A DNA stretch of 64,000 nucleotides from Muriicola jejuensis. GTDB taxonomy: Bacteria > Bacteroidota > Bacteroidia > Flavobacteriales > Flavobacteriaceae. The notes below the pieces were generated by a model. The model was not told the DNA's origin. It made no database searches and was given only the letters and a program-made list of their open reading frames with translations. Below, piece after piece: positions 9,801 to 18,114 of the stretch; within the stretch, counting starts at the first letter, position 1, and the number at the start of each line of letters is the position of its first letter. Where the stretch lies: assembly GCF_010671595.1 (NCBI RefSeq), contig NZ_JAABOP010000005.1, forward strand, positions 1 through 64,000, in the 5' to 3' direction. The position numbers and the translations under genes were made by a program.

Positions 9801-11879
9801 ATCATAGCAGACGGTGCAAGTACTTCAAATATCCTGATCCAACTCTTTGACAGTAACAACAACCCCATCACTACGGGAGGGGAAACTATAGAGGTTTCCT
9901 CTACCCTGGGTACCGTAAGCCTAGTGACCGACCTTGGTAATGGGACCTATTCCGCTGTGCTGACCAGCGGAACGGTTTCAGGGAATGCAGAGGTTTCCTT
10001 TACCATCAACGGGCAGCAGGCTCTGGCCACAGCAACCATAGAATTTACAGCAGGGACTCCCGATCCTGATTCCGCTATCATTTCAGCAAGTCCAACCAGC
10101 ATCATAGCAGACGGTGTGAGCACATCAAACATCCTCATCCAACTCTTTGACAGTAACAACAACCCCATCACCACCGGAGGGGAAACCCTGGAGGTCTCCT
10201 CCACCCTGGGTACCGTAAGCCTAGTGACCGACCTGGGTAATGGGACCTATTCCGCTGTGCTGACCAGCGGAACGGCTGCAGGGAATGCAGAGGTTTCTTT
10301 CACTATCAATGCAGCCCCGGCTACAGCTACCGCTTCAGTTGAATTCATTGCGGGTACCCCGGATCCGGCTACAGTCACCATTACCGCAAGTCCTACCAGC
10401 ATCATAGCAGACGGTGCAAGTACTTCAAATATCCTGATCCAACTCTTTGACAGTAACAACAACCCCATCACTACGGGAGGGGAAACTATAGAGGTTTCCT
10501 CTACCCTGGGTACCGTAAGCCTAGTGACCGACCTTGGTAATGGGACCTATTCCGCTGTGCTGACCAGCGGAACGGTTTCAGGGAATGCAGAGGTTTCCTT
10601 TACCATCAACGGGCAGCAGGCTCTGGCCACAGCAACCATAGAATTTACAGCAGGGACTCCCGATCCTGATTCCGCTATCATTTCAGCAAGTCCAACCAGC
10701 ATCATGGCAGACGGTGTGAGCACATCAAACATCCTCATCCAACTCTTTGACAGTAACAACAACCCCATCACCACCGGAGGGGAAACCCTGGAGGTCTCCC
10801 CCACCCTGGGTACCGTAAGCCTAGTGACCGACCTTGGTAATGGGACCTATTCCGCTCTGCTAACCAGCGGGACCACAGCTGGTGATGCCATCATTTCTTT
10901 AGCAATCAATGGAACGAACTCCTCTTCTACGATTACAGTTACTTTCATCCCTTACGATAGTGACGGGGATGGGATACCGGATAGCGAAGATAATTGCCCA
11001 AATAATTACAACCCTCAACAGGAAGATCTCGATGGAGATGGCATTGGTGACGATTGCGATCCGGATGGAGATGGAGACGGGGTGCCCAATACAACAGACC
11101 AGTGTTTGGATTCCGCACCCGGAGCAATCGTAGATAATACCGGATGCGAGCTCTTTTCCCTGCCGGTTTCCAACTTCCAGGTGGAGGTAGCCAGCCCTGC
11201 CTGTACGCTTGAAGGTGACGGGGCCGTTGAGATCCGGGTTCTGGATACACAATACATCTATAGGGTCACCATTACAGGGAGAGCTCCTTTAGAGTTTGAT
11301 GCCCGCCTTTCGCCTGTTTTGATGATCGGCGGACTGTCTGGGGGTACGTATCAGATCTGTTTCAGCGTGGTAGGGGTACCTGATTTCGAGGAATGCTTTG
11401 AGGCAACCATTTCCGAGCGGCCCCCTCTGGATGTATCCCACACTATTGACAAGGATAGTCGGGAGCTCACGCTCGACCTCAGCGGTTCAGATTCCTACAG
11501 GGTGCTGATCAACGGCGTGGAAGAGATCGCTACTTCGAACCAATTCCGCCGAGTGCTGTCCAGCGGGTTACACAGGGTGGAGGTATTCACGGATTGGGAC
11601 TGCCAGGGCAGGTTTGAGACCGAGATCTTTGTACCTCTGAGGGTCACCGCCCATCCAAACCCCACCTCGGGCGCTACCCAGGTCTACATACCCGGGTCGG
11701 ACGCCTCAGTGAGCATCTATGTTTATAATCCGGACGGTGTGATGGTTACAGGCAGGTCTTACCAGATCTCCTCCTCGAGATATGTGGAGTTGGATCTGGG
11801 CGGACTGGCTTCTGGTATTTATGTGATCCACGTCAGAGGTGCATCACTCGAACAGAACTTCAAGATCATAAAACAATAG
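6804..11879 (+). CDS. Giant secreted adhesin: beta-helix, six Ig-like repeats, TSP3, T9SS sorting domain
   Basis: A 1691-residue exported protein. A signal peptide (residues 1 to about 23, ending SLAQ) is followed by a long region to about residue 770 rich in NNTI/GNTI turns, typical of right-handed parallel beta-helices. Next come six invasin-type (Big_1-like) Ig domains of about 100 residues, roughly 789-1383, with the recurring core ADGxSTSNILIQLFDSNNNP. Calcium-binding thrombospondin type 3 repeats (DSDGDGIPDSEDNCP and so on) cover about 1385-1440. The last 80 residues are a T9SS type A sorting domain (HPNPTSG near 1613 to GIYVIHV). It should be secreted across the outer membrane by T9SS and attached to the cell surface. 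Ligand unknown. The repeat region contains a nearly identical 600-bp duplication. Confidence 0.9.
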   Translation: MLIRLSHICLFLFILSSLNSLAQVQVQATAGTATGNYPNLKATFDQINNGNHRGDITIEITADLIETSTATLDHSGSGPSNYTSIRITPSGGVQRTISGNLGSSGLIHFNGADQVTIDGLNESGNALTLRNDHTGAPTLRFSSTKSATEGNTIENCTILGSNSSASSGVIQLQWANNNQFLNNAIGPSGTNYPSNLIYAGYYYYGNSDNNTISGNQLFDYGNPNSTQAAAVYAQYATHWSITDNRIYQSTPKSFSNTNFRVYYGIYLRDGAGHLVNNNIIGHASSGATGTTNIDVNGANSSVDLYPIFMTSDGTDLSTIEGNTISGFSVNGGSEHINIYPIFFEGTYGSSATILRTASIANNTIGSATDPNSISLSTTGHMRIRAIMLGNPGSSLNYLYNVDITDNAIGGIRIPTTASPLGYFNGISTKGYQGSAVTVSGNTIGFPGAPVEIGDSPTASQFSYSGIYVAYMGYEHATIDENLIQDLRSYSTTYPSNGIELFKYNPSNAYTITNNTIRGLQSEGDVSGIRSQYNPSGSMYSGNTIYDLLSAKNAYGLYLGEKNSEVEGNLVHSLVSTSGTGTVAGIYMRSFQSPLNTIKNNIVSLGRDVNGTSLGNINIYGIFDDTNGASSNYFFNTVSIHGSGSSGNLNSYAFYRLYGNYNSVIKNNLFTNYRLNSGGSGKHYAIRLRNNSSLTIDHNRYFTAGPDGILGDFNGADRTTLADWQSSTGQDSNSTEGDPQFIDETSVIPFDYFPGIAQVGETISGISTDFKGALRSDPPSVGAIEGLYTINSTITVTPDTLPADGISTAAVLIQLIGESNAPLTVGGELIEITSSLGTLSAVTDQGDGTYSAVLTSPTSVGTAILTFKVNGFSAQGSATATFVAGAPDIATSIISANPTSIVANGSTISNLLILLFDSNNNPITSGGETIAVTTTLGTVSAVTDLGDGTYSAVLTSGTATGNAEVSFTINAAPATATASVEFIAGTPDPATVTITASPTSIIADGASTSNILIQLFDSNNNPITTGGETIEVSSTLGTVSLVTDLGNGTYSAVLTSGTVSGNAEVSFTINGQQALATATIEFTAGTPDPDSAIISASPTSIIADGVSTSNILIQLFDSNNNPITTGGETLEVSSTLGTVSLVTDLGNGTYSAVLTSGTAAGNAEVSFTINAAPATATASVEFIAGTPDPATVTITASPTSIIADGASTSNILIQLFDSNNNPITTGGETIEVSSTLGTVSLVTDLGNGTYSAVLTSGTVSGNAEVSFTINGQQALATATIEFTAGTPDPDSAIISASPTSIMADGVSTSNILIQLFDSNNNPITTGGETLEVSPTLGTVSLVTDLGNGTYSALLTSGTTAGDAIISLAINGTNSSSTITVTFIPYDSDGDGIPDSEDNCPNNYNPQQEDLDGDGIGDDCDPDGDGDGVPNTTDQCLDSAPGAIVDNTGCELFSLPVSNFQVEVASPACTLEGDGAVEIRVLDTQYIYRVTITGRAPLEFDARLSPVLMIGGLSGGTYQICFSVVGVPDFEECFEATISERPPLDVSHTIDKDSRELTLDLSGSDSYRVLINGVEEIATSNQFRRVLSSGLHRVEVFTDWDCQGRFETEIFVPLRVTAHPNPTSGATQVYIPGSDASVSIYVYNPDGVMVTGRSYQISSSRYVELDLGGLASGIYVIHVRGASLEQNFKIIKQ
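9681..10860 (+). repeat. Tandem 600-bp direct repeat inside the adhesin gene
   Basis: Bases 9681-10280 recur at 10281-10860 with a period of exactly 600. I count four mismatches over the 580 aligned bases, all in the last third. Each 600-bp unit encodes two successive Ig-like domains (types ending FTAGTPDPD and FIAGTPDPA). Such near identity implies recent unequal recombination, and the repeat number may vary between strains. Confidence 0.9.
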
Positions 11880-11884
11880 GAACC

Positions 11885-11904
11885 GAAAAACCATCTGGTT
11901 TTTT
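11885..11904 (+). terminator. Short terminator after the adhesin gene
   Basis: AAAAACC, a 4-nt loop and GGTTTTTT begin 5 nt after the stop codon. The stem is A-T rich and the T run is part of it. Confidence 0.45.
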
Positions 11905-11947
11905 ATTCGAAAGATAACAGCAGGCCACCCCACCGTGCCTGCTACCA

Positions 11948-11978
11948 CCCCGGAAGTATGTTCCGGGGTTTTCTTTTT
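11948..11978 (+). terminator. Strong intrinsic terminator upstream of ppdK
   Basis: A perfect 8-bp stem, CCCCGGAA with TTCCGGGG, with a 5-nt loop is followed by TTTTCTTTTT. It insulates ppdK from the adhesin gene. It also lies inside the N-terminal extension of the longer ppdK reading frame, arguing for the later start. Confidence 0.75.
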
Positions 11979-12102
11979 CCCTGTATACTCTAACCCTGAT
12001 CACATAAGGGATGAACATGATAATTATCATATAAATCCATGGGGTATACCTGTAATTTCACACTCAAAATCAGCATGGTGTCATGCAAAGCATCATAAAA
12101 TA

Positions 12103-14829
12103 ATGGAAACAGCAACAACAGTGAAAACAAGGGTATACCGCTTCGGCGACAAGAAGGCCGATGGGAACAGTACAATGAAGAACCTCCTCGGAGGAAAAGG
12201 CGCCAACCTGGCGGAAATGAGCAGAATCGGGATCCCCGTGCCTCCCGGATTCACGATCACGACCGAAGTGTGTACCGAATACAACCAACTGGGAAAGAAT
12301 AAAGTAATACCCCTCATCAAACTGGAAGTGGAAGAGGCTATACGGGAGATCGAAAAGACCATGAAAACCAAATTTGGGGATGATGAAAATCCGCTCCTGC
12401 TATCTGTGCGTTCCGGGGCCAGGGTCTCTATGCCCGGGATGATGGATACCGTGCTCAATCTCGGCCTCAACGACAAGGCCATTGAGGGAGTTATCCGCAA
12501 AACGAAGAACGAACGCTTTGCGTGGGACTCTTACAGGAGATTTATACAGATGTACGGGGGTGTGGTCATGGGTATGAAACCCGAGAACAAGGAAGATGAG
12601 GACCCCTTTGAAGAGATCATCGACCACCTGAAAGAGAAGAGGAATATAAAACTCGATACCGAATTTACCGTCCAGGACCTGCAGGACCTCGTTTATGATT
12701 TTAAGGATGCCGTAAAGAAGAAAACTGGGAAGAACTTCCCGACCGACCCCTGGGATCAGCTGTGGGGTGCTGTAATGGCAGTTTTTGACAGCTGGAACGG
12801 GAACCGCGCCATGTACTATCGCAAGATCCACGGATATCCCGCAGATTGGGGAACCGCCGTGAACGTGCAGGCCATGGTTTTTGGGAACATGGGTACCGAT
12901 TCAGGAACCGGTGTCTGCTTTACGCGAGATGCGGGTACGGGAGAAAACGTTTTTAATGGGGAATACCTCATCAATGCACAGGGAGAAGATGTGGTCGCCG
13001 GGGTGCGCACCCCACAACAGATCACCCGACTGGGCTCTGAAAGATGGGCACAATTGGCCCAGATCTCGGAGAAAGAAAGGGTCGCCTCCTACCCTTCTCT
13101 GGAGGAGCTCATGCCTGAGATCTTTACCGAGCTCGACGGCTACCAAAAAACCCTCGAAAACCATTACCGGGATATGCAGGATATGGAATTTACCATACAA
13201 CAGGGGAAACTCTGGATCCTCCAGACACGCAACGGGAAACGCACCGGAGCCGCCATGGTCAAGATCGCCATGGACCTCCTAGAGGAAGGCGTCCTGGATG
13301 AGAAGGAGGCTTTGATGCGTATAGATCCCAACAAACTGGATGAACTCCTGCACCCCATCTTCGATCCTGCGGCCTTGAAGGATGCCGAGATCATTGCACA
13401 GGGCCTGCCAGCCTCCCCTGGAGCAGCTACGGGACAGATCGTCTTTTTTGCCGAAGAAGCGAGTAAGTACAAATACACCATTTTAGTTAGGACCGAAACC
13501 TCACCTGAGGACCTTGAGGGCATGCACCTGGCCAGGGGCATCCTGACCGCCAGAGGCGGGATGACCTCCCACGCCGCCGTAGTGGCAAGGGGGATGGGCA
13601 AATGCTGTATCTCCGGTGCCGGTGCCCTGAAGATCAATTACAAGACCCGAACGATGACCGTAGATGGAAAGGTTTTCCACGACGGGGACTGGATCTCACT
13701 CAACGGCTCAACCGGGAATATCATCGAAGGCAAAGTGGCCACCCGTGAGCCCGAACTGAGCGGAGAATTTGGGGAGCTGATGGTCCTGGCAGACCAATAC
13801 GCCACCATGAAGGTGAGAACCAATGCAGACACCCCTAAAGATGCTGCTGTAGCCAGAAGTTTCGGCGCACAAGGGATCGGACTTACCCGAACCGAACATA
13901 TGTTCTTTGAAGTAGACCGGATCAAGGCCATGCGGGAAATGATCCTGGCAAGCACAGTCAAAGGACGCAAACACGCGCTAAAAGATCTGCTGCCAATGCA
14001 GAGAAGCGACTTCGAGGGCATCTTTGAGGCCATGCAGGGACTTCCCGTGACCATTAGATTGCTGGATCCCCCTCTGCACGAATTCGTACCCCACCAACTG
14101 GCTACCCAGAAAGAACTGGCAGACGAATTGCATATCTCCCTGGACGCCGTAAAAAGCAAGGTGGCAGAACTAGAGGAATTTAACCCCATGCTTGGTCACA
14201 GGGGATGCCGACTGGGGAATACCTATCCGGAGATCACAGAGATGCAGGCCAGGGCGATCATAGAGGCGGCCCTGAACCTGAAGGAAAGGGGCATAGAGAC
14301 CCATCCTGAGATCATGATCCCCCTCGTGGGCACCGTCAATGAATTCCTGGAACAGGAAAAAGTGATACGGGAGACCGCTGAATCCATCTTTGCCAAACGC
14401 AAGACCAAGATCAATTATTCCATAGGAACGATGATCGAGATCCCAAGGGCTGCCCTCCTGGCAGACAAGATCGCAGAGCATGCAGACTTCTTCTCCTTTG
14501 GCACCAATGACCTCACCCAGATGACCTTCGGGTATTCCAGGGACGACGCCGGCAAATTCCTGCCCATCTACCTGGAAAAAGGCATCCTCAAGGAAGATCC
14601 GTTCGAAGTACTGGATCAGGAAGGTGTGGGCCAACTGGTACTCATGGGCACAGAACGCGGCCGCAAGACCAATCCACATCTCAAGGTGGGCATCTGCGGG
14701 GAACACGGGGGAGAACCCAGTTCCGTGGAATTCTGCTACCGGGCAGGGATGAATTACGTGAGTTGCTCGCCCTTTAGGGTACCCATAGCGAGAGTGGCTG
14801 CCGCCCAGGCTGCGATAAAGGAAAAATAG
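12103..14829 (+). CDS. ppdK: Pyruvate, phosphate dikinase
   Basis: It interconverts pyruvate + ATP + Pi with PEP + AMP + PPi in the cytosol. The protein has 908 residues from ATG 12103, the normal family length. The N-terminal nucleotide-binding domain begins with VYRFGDKKADG and GGKGANLAEM. The swivelling phosphohistidine domain has GGMTSHAAVVARG with catalytic His490. The C-terminal PEP/pyruvate domain has the TRTEHMFF, GTNDLTQMTFGYSRDD and CGEHGG motifs, with catalytic Cys865. An open frame extends back to 11935, but the extra 56 residues cross a strong terminator and do not resemble the family. It is a single gene, unrelated in function to the polysaccharide genes that follow. Confidence 0.96.
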   Translation: METATTVKTRVYRFGDKKADGNSTMKNLLGGKGANLAEMSRIGIPVPPGFTITTEVCTEYNQLGKNKVIPLIKLEVEEAIREIEKTMKTKFGDDENPLLLSVRSGARVSMPGMMDTVLNLGLNDKAIEGVIRKTKNERFAWDSYRRFIQMYGGVVMGMKPENKEDEDPFEEIIDHLKEKRNIKLDTEFTVQDLQDLVYDFKDAVKKKTGKNFPTDPWDQLWGAVMAVFDSWNGNRAMYYRKIHGYPADWGTAVNVQAMVFGNMGTDSGTGVCFTRDAGTGENVFNGEYLINAQGEDVVAGVRTPQQITRLGSERWAQLAQISEKERVASYPSLEELMPEIFTELDGYQKTLENHYRDMQDMEFTIQQGKLWILQTRNGKRTGAAMVKIAMDLLEEGVLDEKEALMRIDPNKLDELLHPIFDPAALKDAEIIAQGLPASPGAATGQIVFFAEEASKYKYTILVRTETSPEDLEGMHLARGILTARGGMTSHAAVVARGMGKCCISGAGALKINYKTRTMTVDGKVFHDGDWISLNGSTGNIIEGKVATREPELSGEFGELMVLADQYATMKVRTNADTPKDAAVARSFGAQGIGLTRTEHMFFEVDRIKAMREMILASTVKGRKHALKDLLPMQRSDFEGIFEAMQGLPVTIRLLDPPLHEFVPHQLATQKELADELHISLDAVKSKVAELEEFNPMLGHRGCRLGNTYPEITEMQARAIIEAALNLKERGIETHPEIMIPLVGTVNEFLEQEKVIRETAESIFAKRKTKINYSIGTMIEIPRAALLADKIAEHADFFSFGTNDLTQMTFGYSRDDAGKFLPIYLEKGILKEDPFEVLDQEGVGQLVLMGTERGRKTNPHLKVGICGEHGGEPSSVEFCYRAGMNYVSCSPFRVPIARVAAAQAAIKEK

Positions 14830-14850
14830 GGGGAACAAACACCCATAAGT

Positions 14851-14890
14851 CCTGTCATTGTATATGAATTAAATTCGTTACAATGGCAGG
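14851..14890. repeat. 40-bp inverted repeat between ppdK and the phosphatase gene
   Basis: CCTGTCATTGTA and TACAATGGCAGG pair over 12 positions with one G-T, around an AT-rich core that is itself partly palindromic (GAATT/AATTC). It is not followed by a T run on the plus strand, so it is not a standard terminator. It lies just upstream of a promoter-like sequence. Confidence 0.5.
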
Positions 14891-14894
14891 ATCT

Positions 14895-14921
14895 TTGTTA
14901 GTTATAGAAAGCGTAATTTTG
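14895..14921 (+). promoter_or_regulatory. Candidate promoter of the CpsB-type phosphatase gene
   Basis: TTG at 14895-14897 and TAATTTTG at 14914-14921 match the Bacteroidota -33/-7 elements with a 16-nt spacer, one short of the usual range. The ATG follows 19 nt after the -7 box. Confidence 0.4.
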
Positions 14922-14940
14922 CGTCGATATTTCTGACAAC

Positions 14941-15681
14941 ATGTTCCACATTTTTTCCAGGAAGCGATTTTTAGTAGATGCCCTAGAGGGATTTGTGGAT
15001 ATCCACAATCACATTTTACCAGGTATCGATGATGGAGCAAAGACCGTGGAGGACTCTATAGCCATGATCCGGGAATTTGAATCGTTCGGGGTGACCCATT
15101 TTATTGCAACGCCCCATATAATGAATGACTACTACCCGAATACTCCGGAAACCATAAGGTCTTCCTATTCGAAATTAAGAGATGAACTCATTGCAAAAAA
15201 ACTGGATCACATAACCATAGGGACAGCCGCTGAACACATGATAGACGGGCATTTCGAGGCTATTTTGAAAAAAAATGAAGTTATGCCTCTATCCGAAGAC
15301 TATTTGCTGATTGAAATGTCATACCTCCAGGCTTCCATGAACCTGGAGGAGTCAATCGGACATATCGCATCATATGGCTTTTTTCCTGTACTGGCTCATC
15401 CTGAACGCTATGTCTATTGGCATGGCAGAAAAAGTACATATCATAAATACAGGAAGGACAATGTTCGATTTCAAATGAATTTGCTATCCCTTAGCGATTA
15501 TTACGGAATGGATATAAAACGGGAGGCTCACAGACTACTAAGTGCGGGTATATACGATTTTGTGGGATCCGATGTTCACAATCTAAGACATCTCGAGGCC
15601 CTAAAGAATGTTCAAATTGTTCCTAGAATTCTTGACAAGGTAAATCCCCTCATCCAAAATACGATTAGGGAGTTTTATTAA
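14941..15681 (+). CDS. CpsB/CapC-family (PHP) protein-tyrosine phosphatase
   Basis: A 246-residue metal-dependent PHP-fold phosphatase of the CpsB/CapC/YwqE family, which dephosphorylates the C-terminal tyrosine cluster of BY-kinases that control capsule chain export. Metal-binding motifs are DIHNHILPGIDDG (Asp20, His22, His24), ATPH near residue 59, AHPERY and GSDVHN. The start at 14941 is supported by a promoter-like box 20 nt upstream. It converges on the Wzc-type kinase gene at 15692 with only 10 nt between the two stop codons, so kinase and phosphatase are encoded tail to tail, not as an operon. Confidence 0.92.
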   Translation: MFHIFSRKRFLVDALEGFVDIHNHILPGIDDGAKTVEDSIAMIREFESFGVTHFIATPHIMNDYYPNTPETIRSSYSKLRDELIAKKLDHITIGTAAEHMIDGHFEAILKKNEVMPLSEDYLLIEMSYLQASMNLEESIGHIASYGFFPVLAHPERYVYWHGRKSTYHKYRKDNVRFQMNLLSLSDYYGMDIKREAHRLLSAGIYDFVGSDVHNLRHLEALKNVQIVPRILDKVNPLIQNTIREFY

Positions 15682-15691
15682 GGTGAAGGTT

Positions 15692-18094
15692 TCAGGTGAA
15701 TTGCCACCATTTTTTTCGTTTCTCCGCATAGCCATATCCGTACTTCCCTCCATAACCGAGATTAGATTCCTTTACCCCATTGACCACAAATGAAAGACCT
15801 TTGAGTTTCCCTTCTGCATGAAGTTTCAATGGGAAATCCAGAACCTTAAGCTCTGTTTTGTCAGCACGAACAACATAAAGGATCTGGTCTGCATACTCAC
15901 TGATCAATAGTGTATCTGAAACCACCATCAAGGGGGCCGTATCTACGATCACGTAGTCATATTCCGATGGGACCTCAATCAATAACTCCTTCATTCTTTC
16001 ACTCATAAGTAATTCTGCCGGGTTGGGAGGGATTTTTCCGGAATAGATCACATCGACCGTTTGATCATGGACCAGCATAGGAGAAATGATTTCTCCGATC
16101 CCTATGGTCTTATCAACTAAATAGTCTGTAAGACCTACGATAGACTTATCTCTTGTGGGTTTACCCAAACGATCTACATTTTTACCTGAATAAAATTGAT
16201 AAATACGTGGATTGCGAATATCGGCCCCTATTAAGAGAACCTTTTTATTTGCTTTGGCGAAGATCATCGCCAGGTTAGATGAAACTAATGTCTTTCCTTC
16301 ACCGGGTATGGTCGAAGTTACAAAGATCACATTCCCCCTTTTTGCATTTCCGGATTTGGAATTTATAATGAAATCGAGGTTGGTTCGAAGAATTCGGAGA
16401 GACTCGCCCATCACACTGCGCTCACTTGTTTTAACAAGCAGGTTCTCTTTTGATGACAGTTTAGGCAATTCTGCTAAAACCGGTATACTTCCAATATATG
16501 TTTCAAGGCTCAGTTTATTGTGAACTTTATTATCCAGTAATTCCTTCACATAGATAATTGTAAAAGGGATGAGCAATCCCAGGATCGCAAATGCCAGAAG
16601 AACCTTAATTTTTTGAGGAGACACAGGAAATGGGCTTGCTCCGTAGGCTCTGTCAATCACTTTAGATTTTGGAGCGGCAGAGGCAAAGGTTATTTCGGAC
16701 TCCACCTGCTTTTGCAATAAATAAAGATATAAACTTTCAGTAGTTTGCTGCTGACGGGTAATATCCCTCAGCGCCCTTTCATTACCTGGTGTGGCGTATA
16801 TACGAGCATTAACTTGGGACAGTCGGTTGCTCAGGTTAGTCACCTGCATGTTAAGGTTATTCGTCATACTGCCTAGGCTCGATTGAAGACTTCTCCTTAA
16901 ACCACTCAGCTGTTCGTCCAGGCTTACAATGACAGGATTTTTTTCATTGGAACTCCTCAATAAGCGTTTACGCTCATTCACGAGCTGGTTATATGTTGCC
17001 GTAGTACTGGTAATCGAAGGGTCCGATAACCCAATGTTTGAAGGCAGAGGTTCAAAACCTTGTTGGCTATCTACAATGTCCTTCATGGATGCAGCCTGAT
17101 TCAATTGAAATTGCGCTTCTTGGAGCTCCTGTTGACTTTGGGCACTTATACTGATATTTGAACTGGTCTGTGACGCCACATCAGCTATACCCCTTCCGGA
17201 TTTGAAATCCTGAGCGGTTTGGTCAACAGTTGAGAGATCTCCATAAATCTCCTGAATTCTGTCATTAATGAAGCTGGAGGTTTTATCCGCGATTTGTTTT
17301 TTATCTTCTATCGCATTTTCGTTATAGGTATCTATGAGGGTATTTATAATGTCTATTCCTTTTTGCTCAACCGGATCTTCTATGTAAAGTGAAAGAATAT
17401 CAGACTTTTCATCTGAAACAGTAATTGTTAAATTTGACTTGTACGCCTGAGCGATTCTGTCGATTGGAAAAAGGTTCACTTGAAATTCTCTTCCGACCTG
17501 CCCTCTCATATCCGGTTCCGGAAGATTAGGCAATAAAACAAAGTCGCCTATTTCAGTATTGACATTAGTACCAAAAGAGAAATTCTTTAAAGGAGAATCT
17601 TCTTTTTCTCTGAATTCAAAGCTGGACTCAGAAGAGATTCTGATAAAATAAGACGCTCGCGATCTGAGGATCAACGAATCAGGAACCAGAAAATTCAACT
17701 TAAATGGAACGTTTCGCTTGTAAAGCTCTGCATCATGAATATTTCCTTTGGCGATGATACTCATATTGAGTCCTAGTTTTTTTACCACCTCAATCATATT
17801 AGAGCGAGAACTGAGTATTTCTATCTCATCTTCAACGAAAGCATTGCCTCCTGTAAAGACATTTAAGTCTTTTAGGGCACTTAGTTCAGAAGCGGAATTT
17901 TGGTCCTCTATGATCTGTATCTTGCCCCGGACAGCGTACATAGGTGTCGCATAACGGATATAGAGAAAGGCCGCTATGATAGCTATAAAAAATGCAATTA
18001 CAAACCAAATCCAATGCTTCGTGTAGGGCCTTATTACTTCTTTATAATCCAATTGATTTTTCTGGACTCCTAAAGAGTTTGATTCCGTTTTCAA
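15692..18094 (-). CDS. Wzc-type polysaccharide co-polymerase / BY tyrosine kinase
   Basis: An 800-residue inner-membrane protein of the polysaccharide co-polymerase 2a class. A first membrane helix lies at about residues 27-50 (WFVIAFFIAIIAAF), then a long periplasmic Wzz/GumC-like coiled-coil region, then a second helix near 495-520. The cytoplasmic kinase has Walker A STIPGEGKT (about 592-600), a Walker A' region ending GADIRNPR and Walker B YVIVDTAP. The C-terminus GYGGKYGYGYAEK is the tyrosine-rich tail expected to be autophosphorylated. It works with the Wza-type lipoprotein encoded just upstream to control chain length and export. The gene is last in a minus-strand run from 21994; its phosphatase is tail to tail at 14941. 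Confidence 0.94.
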   Translation of the reverse strand: MKTESNSLGVQKNQLDYKEVIRPYTKHWIWFVIAFFIAIIAAFLYIRYATPMYAVRGKIQIIEDQNSASELSALKDLNVFTGGNAFVEDEIEILSSRSNMIEVVKKLGLNMSIIAKGNIHDAELYKRNVPFKLNFLVPDSLILRSRASYFIRISSESSFEFREKEDSPLKNFSFGTNVNTEIGDFVLLPNLPEPDMRGQVGREFQVNLFPIDRIAQAYKSNLTITVSDEKSDILSLYIEDPVEQKGIDIINTLIDTYNENAIEDKKQIADKTSSFINDRIQEIYGDLSTVDQTAQDFKSGRGIADVASQTSSNISISAQSQQELQEAQFQLNQAASMKDIVDSQQGFEPLPSNIGLSDPSITSTTATYNQLVNERKRLLRSSNEKNPVIVSLDEQLSGLRRSLQSSLGSMTNNLNMQVTNLSNRLSQVNARIYATPGNERALRDITRQQQTTESLYLYLLQKQVESEITFASAAPKSKVIDRAYGASPFPVSPQKIKVLLAFAILGLLIPFTIIYVKELLDNKVHNKLSLETYIGSIPVLAELPKLSSKENLLVKTSERSVMGESLRILRTNLDFIINSKSGNAKRGNVIFVTSTIPGEGKTLVSSNLAMIFAKANKKVLLIGADIRNPRIYQFYSGKNVDRLGKPTRDKSIVGLTDYLVDKTIGIGEIISPMLVHDQTVDVIYSGKIPPNPAELLMSERMKELLIEVPSEYDYVIVDTAPLMVVSDTLLISEYADQILYVVRADKTELKVLDFPLKLHAEGKLKGLSFVVNGVKESNLGYGGKYGYGYAEKRKKWWQFT

Positions 18095-18114
18095 TGTATT
18101 CTTTTCTTAAGGTT

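Noticed and set aside
9239-10804. Series of antisense frames of 74-120 codons in the adhesin repeats
   Set aside because: They repeat with the 300/600-bp period of the sense repeats and are by-products of that duplication.
13164-14838. Several antisense frames of 157-222 codons opposite ppdK
   Set aside because: ppdK covers the region with all catalytic motifs intact; the antisense products are Ser/Arg-rich and resemble nothing.
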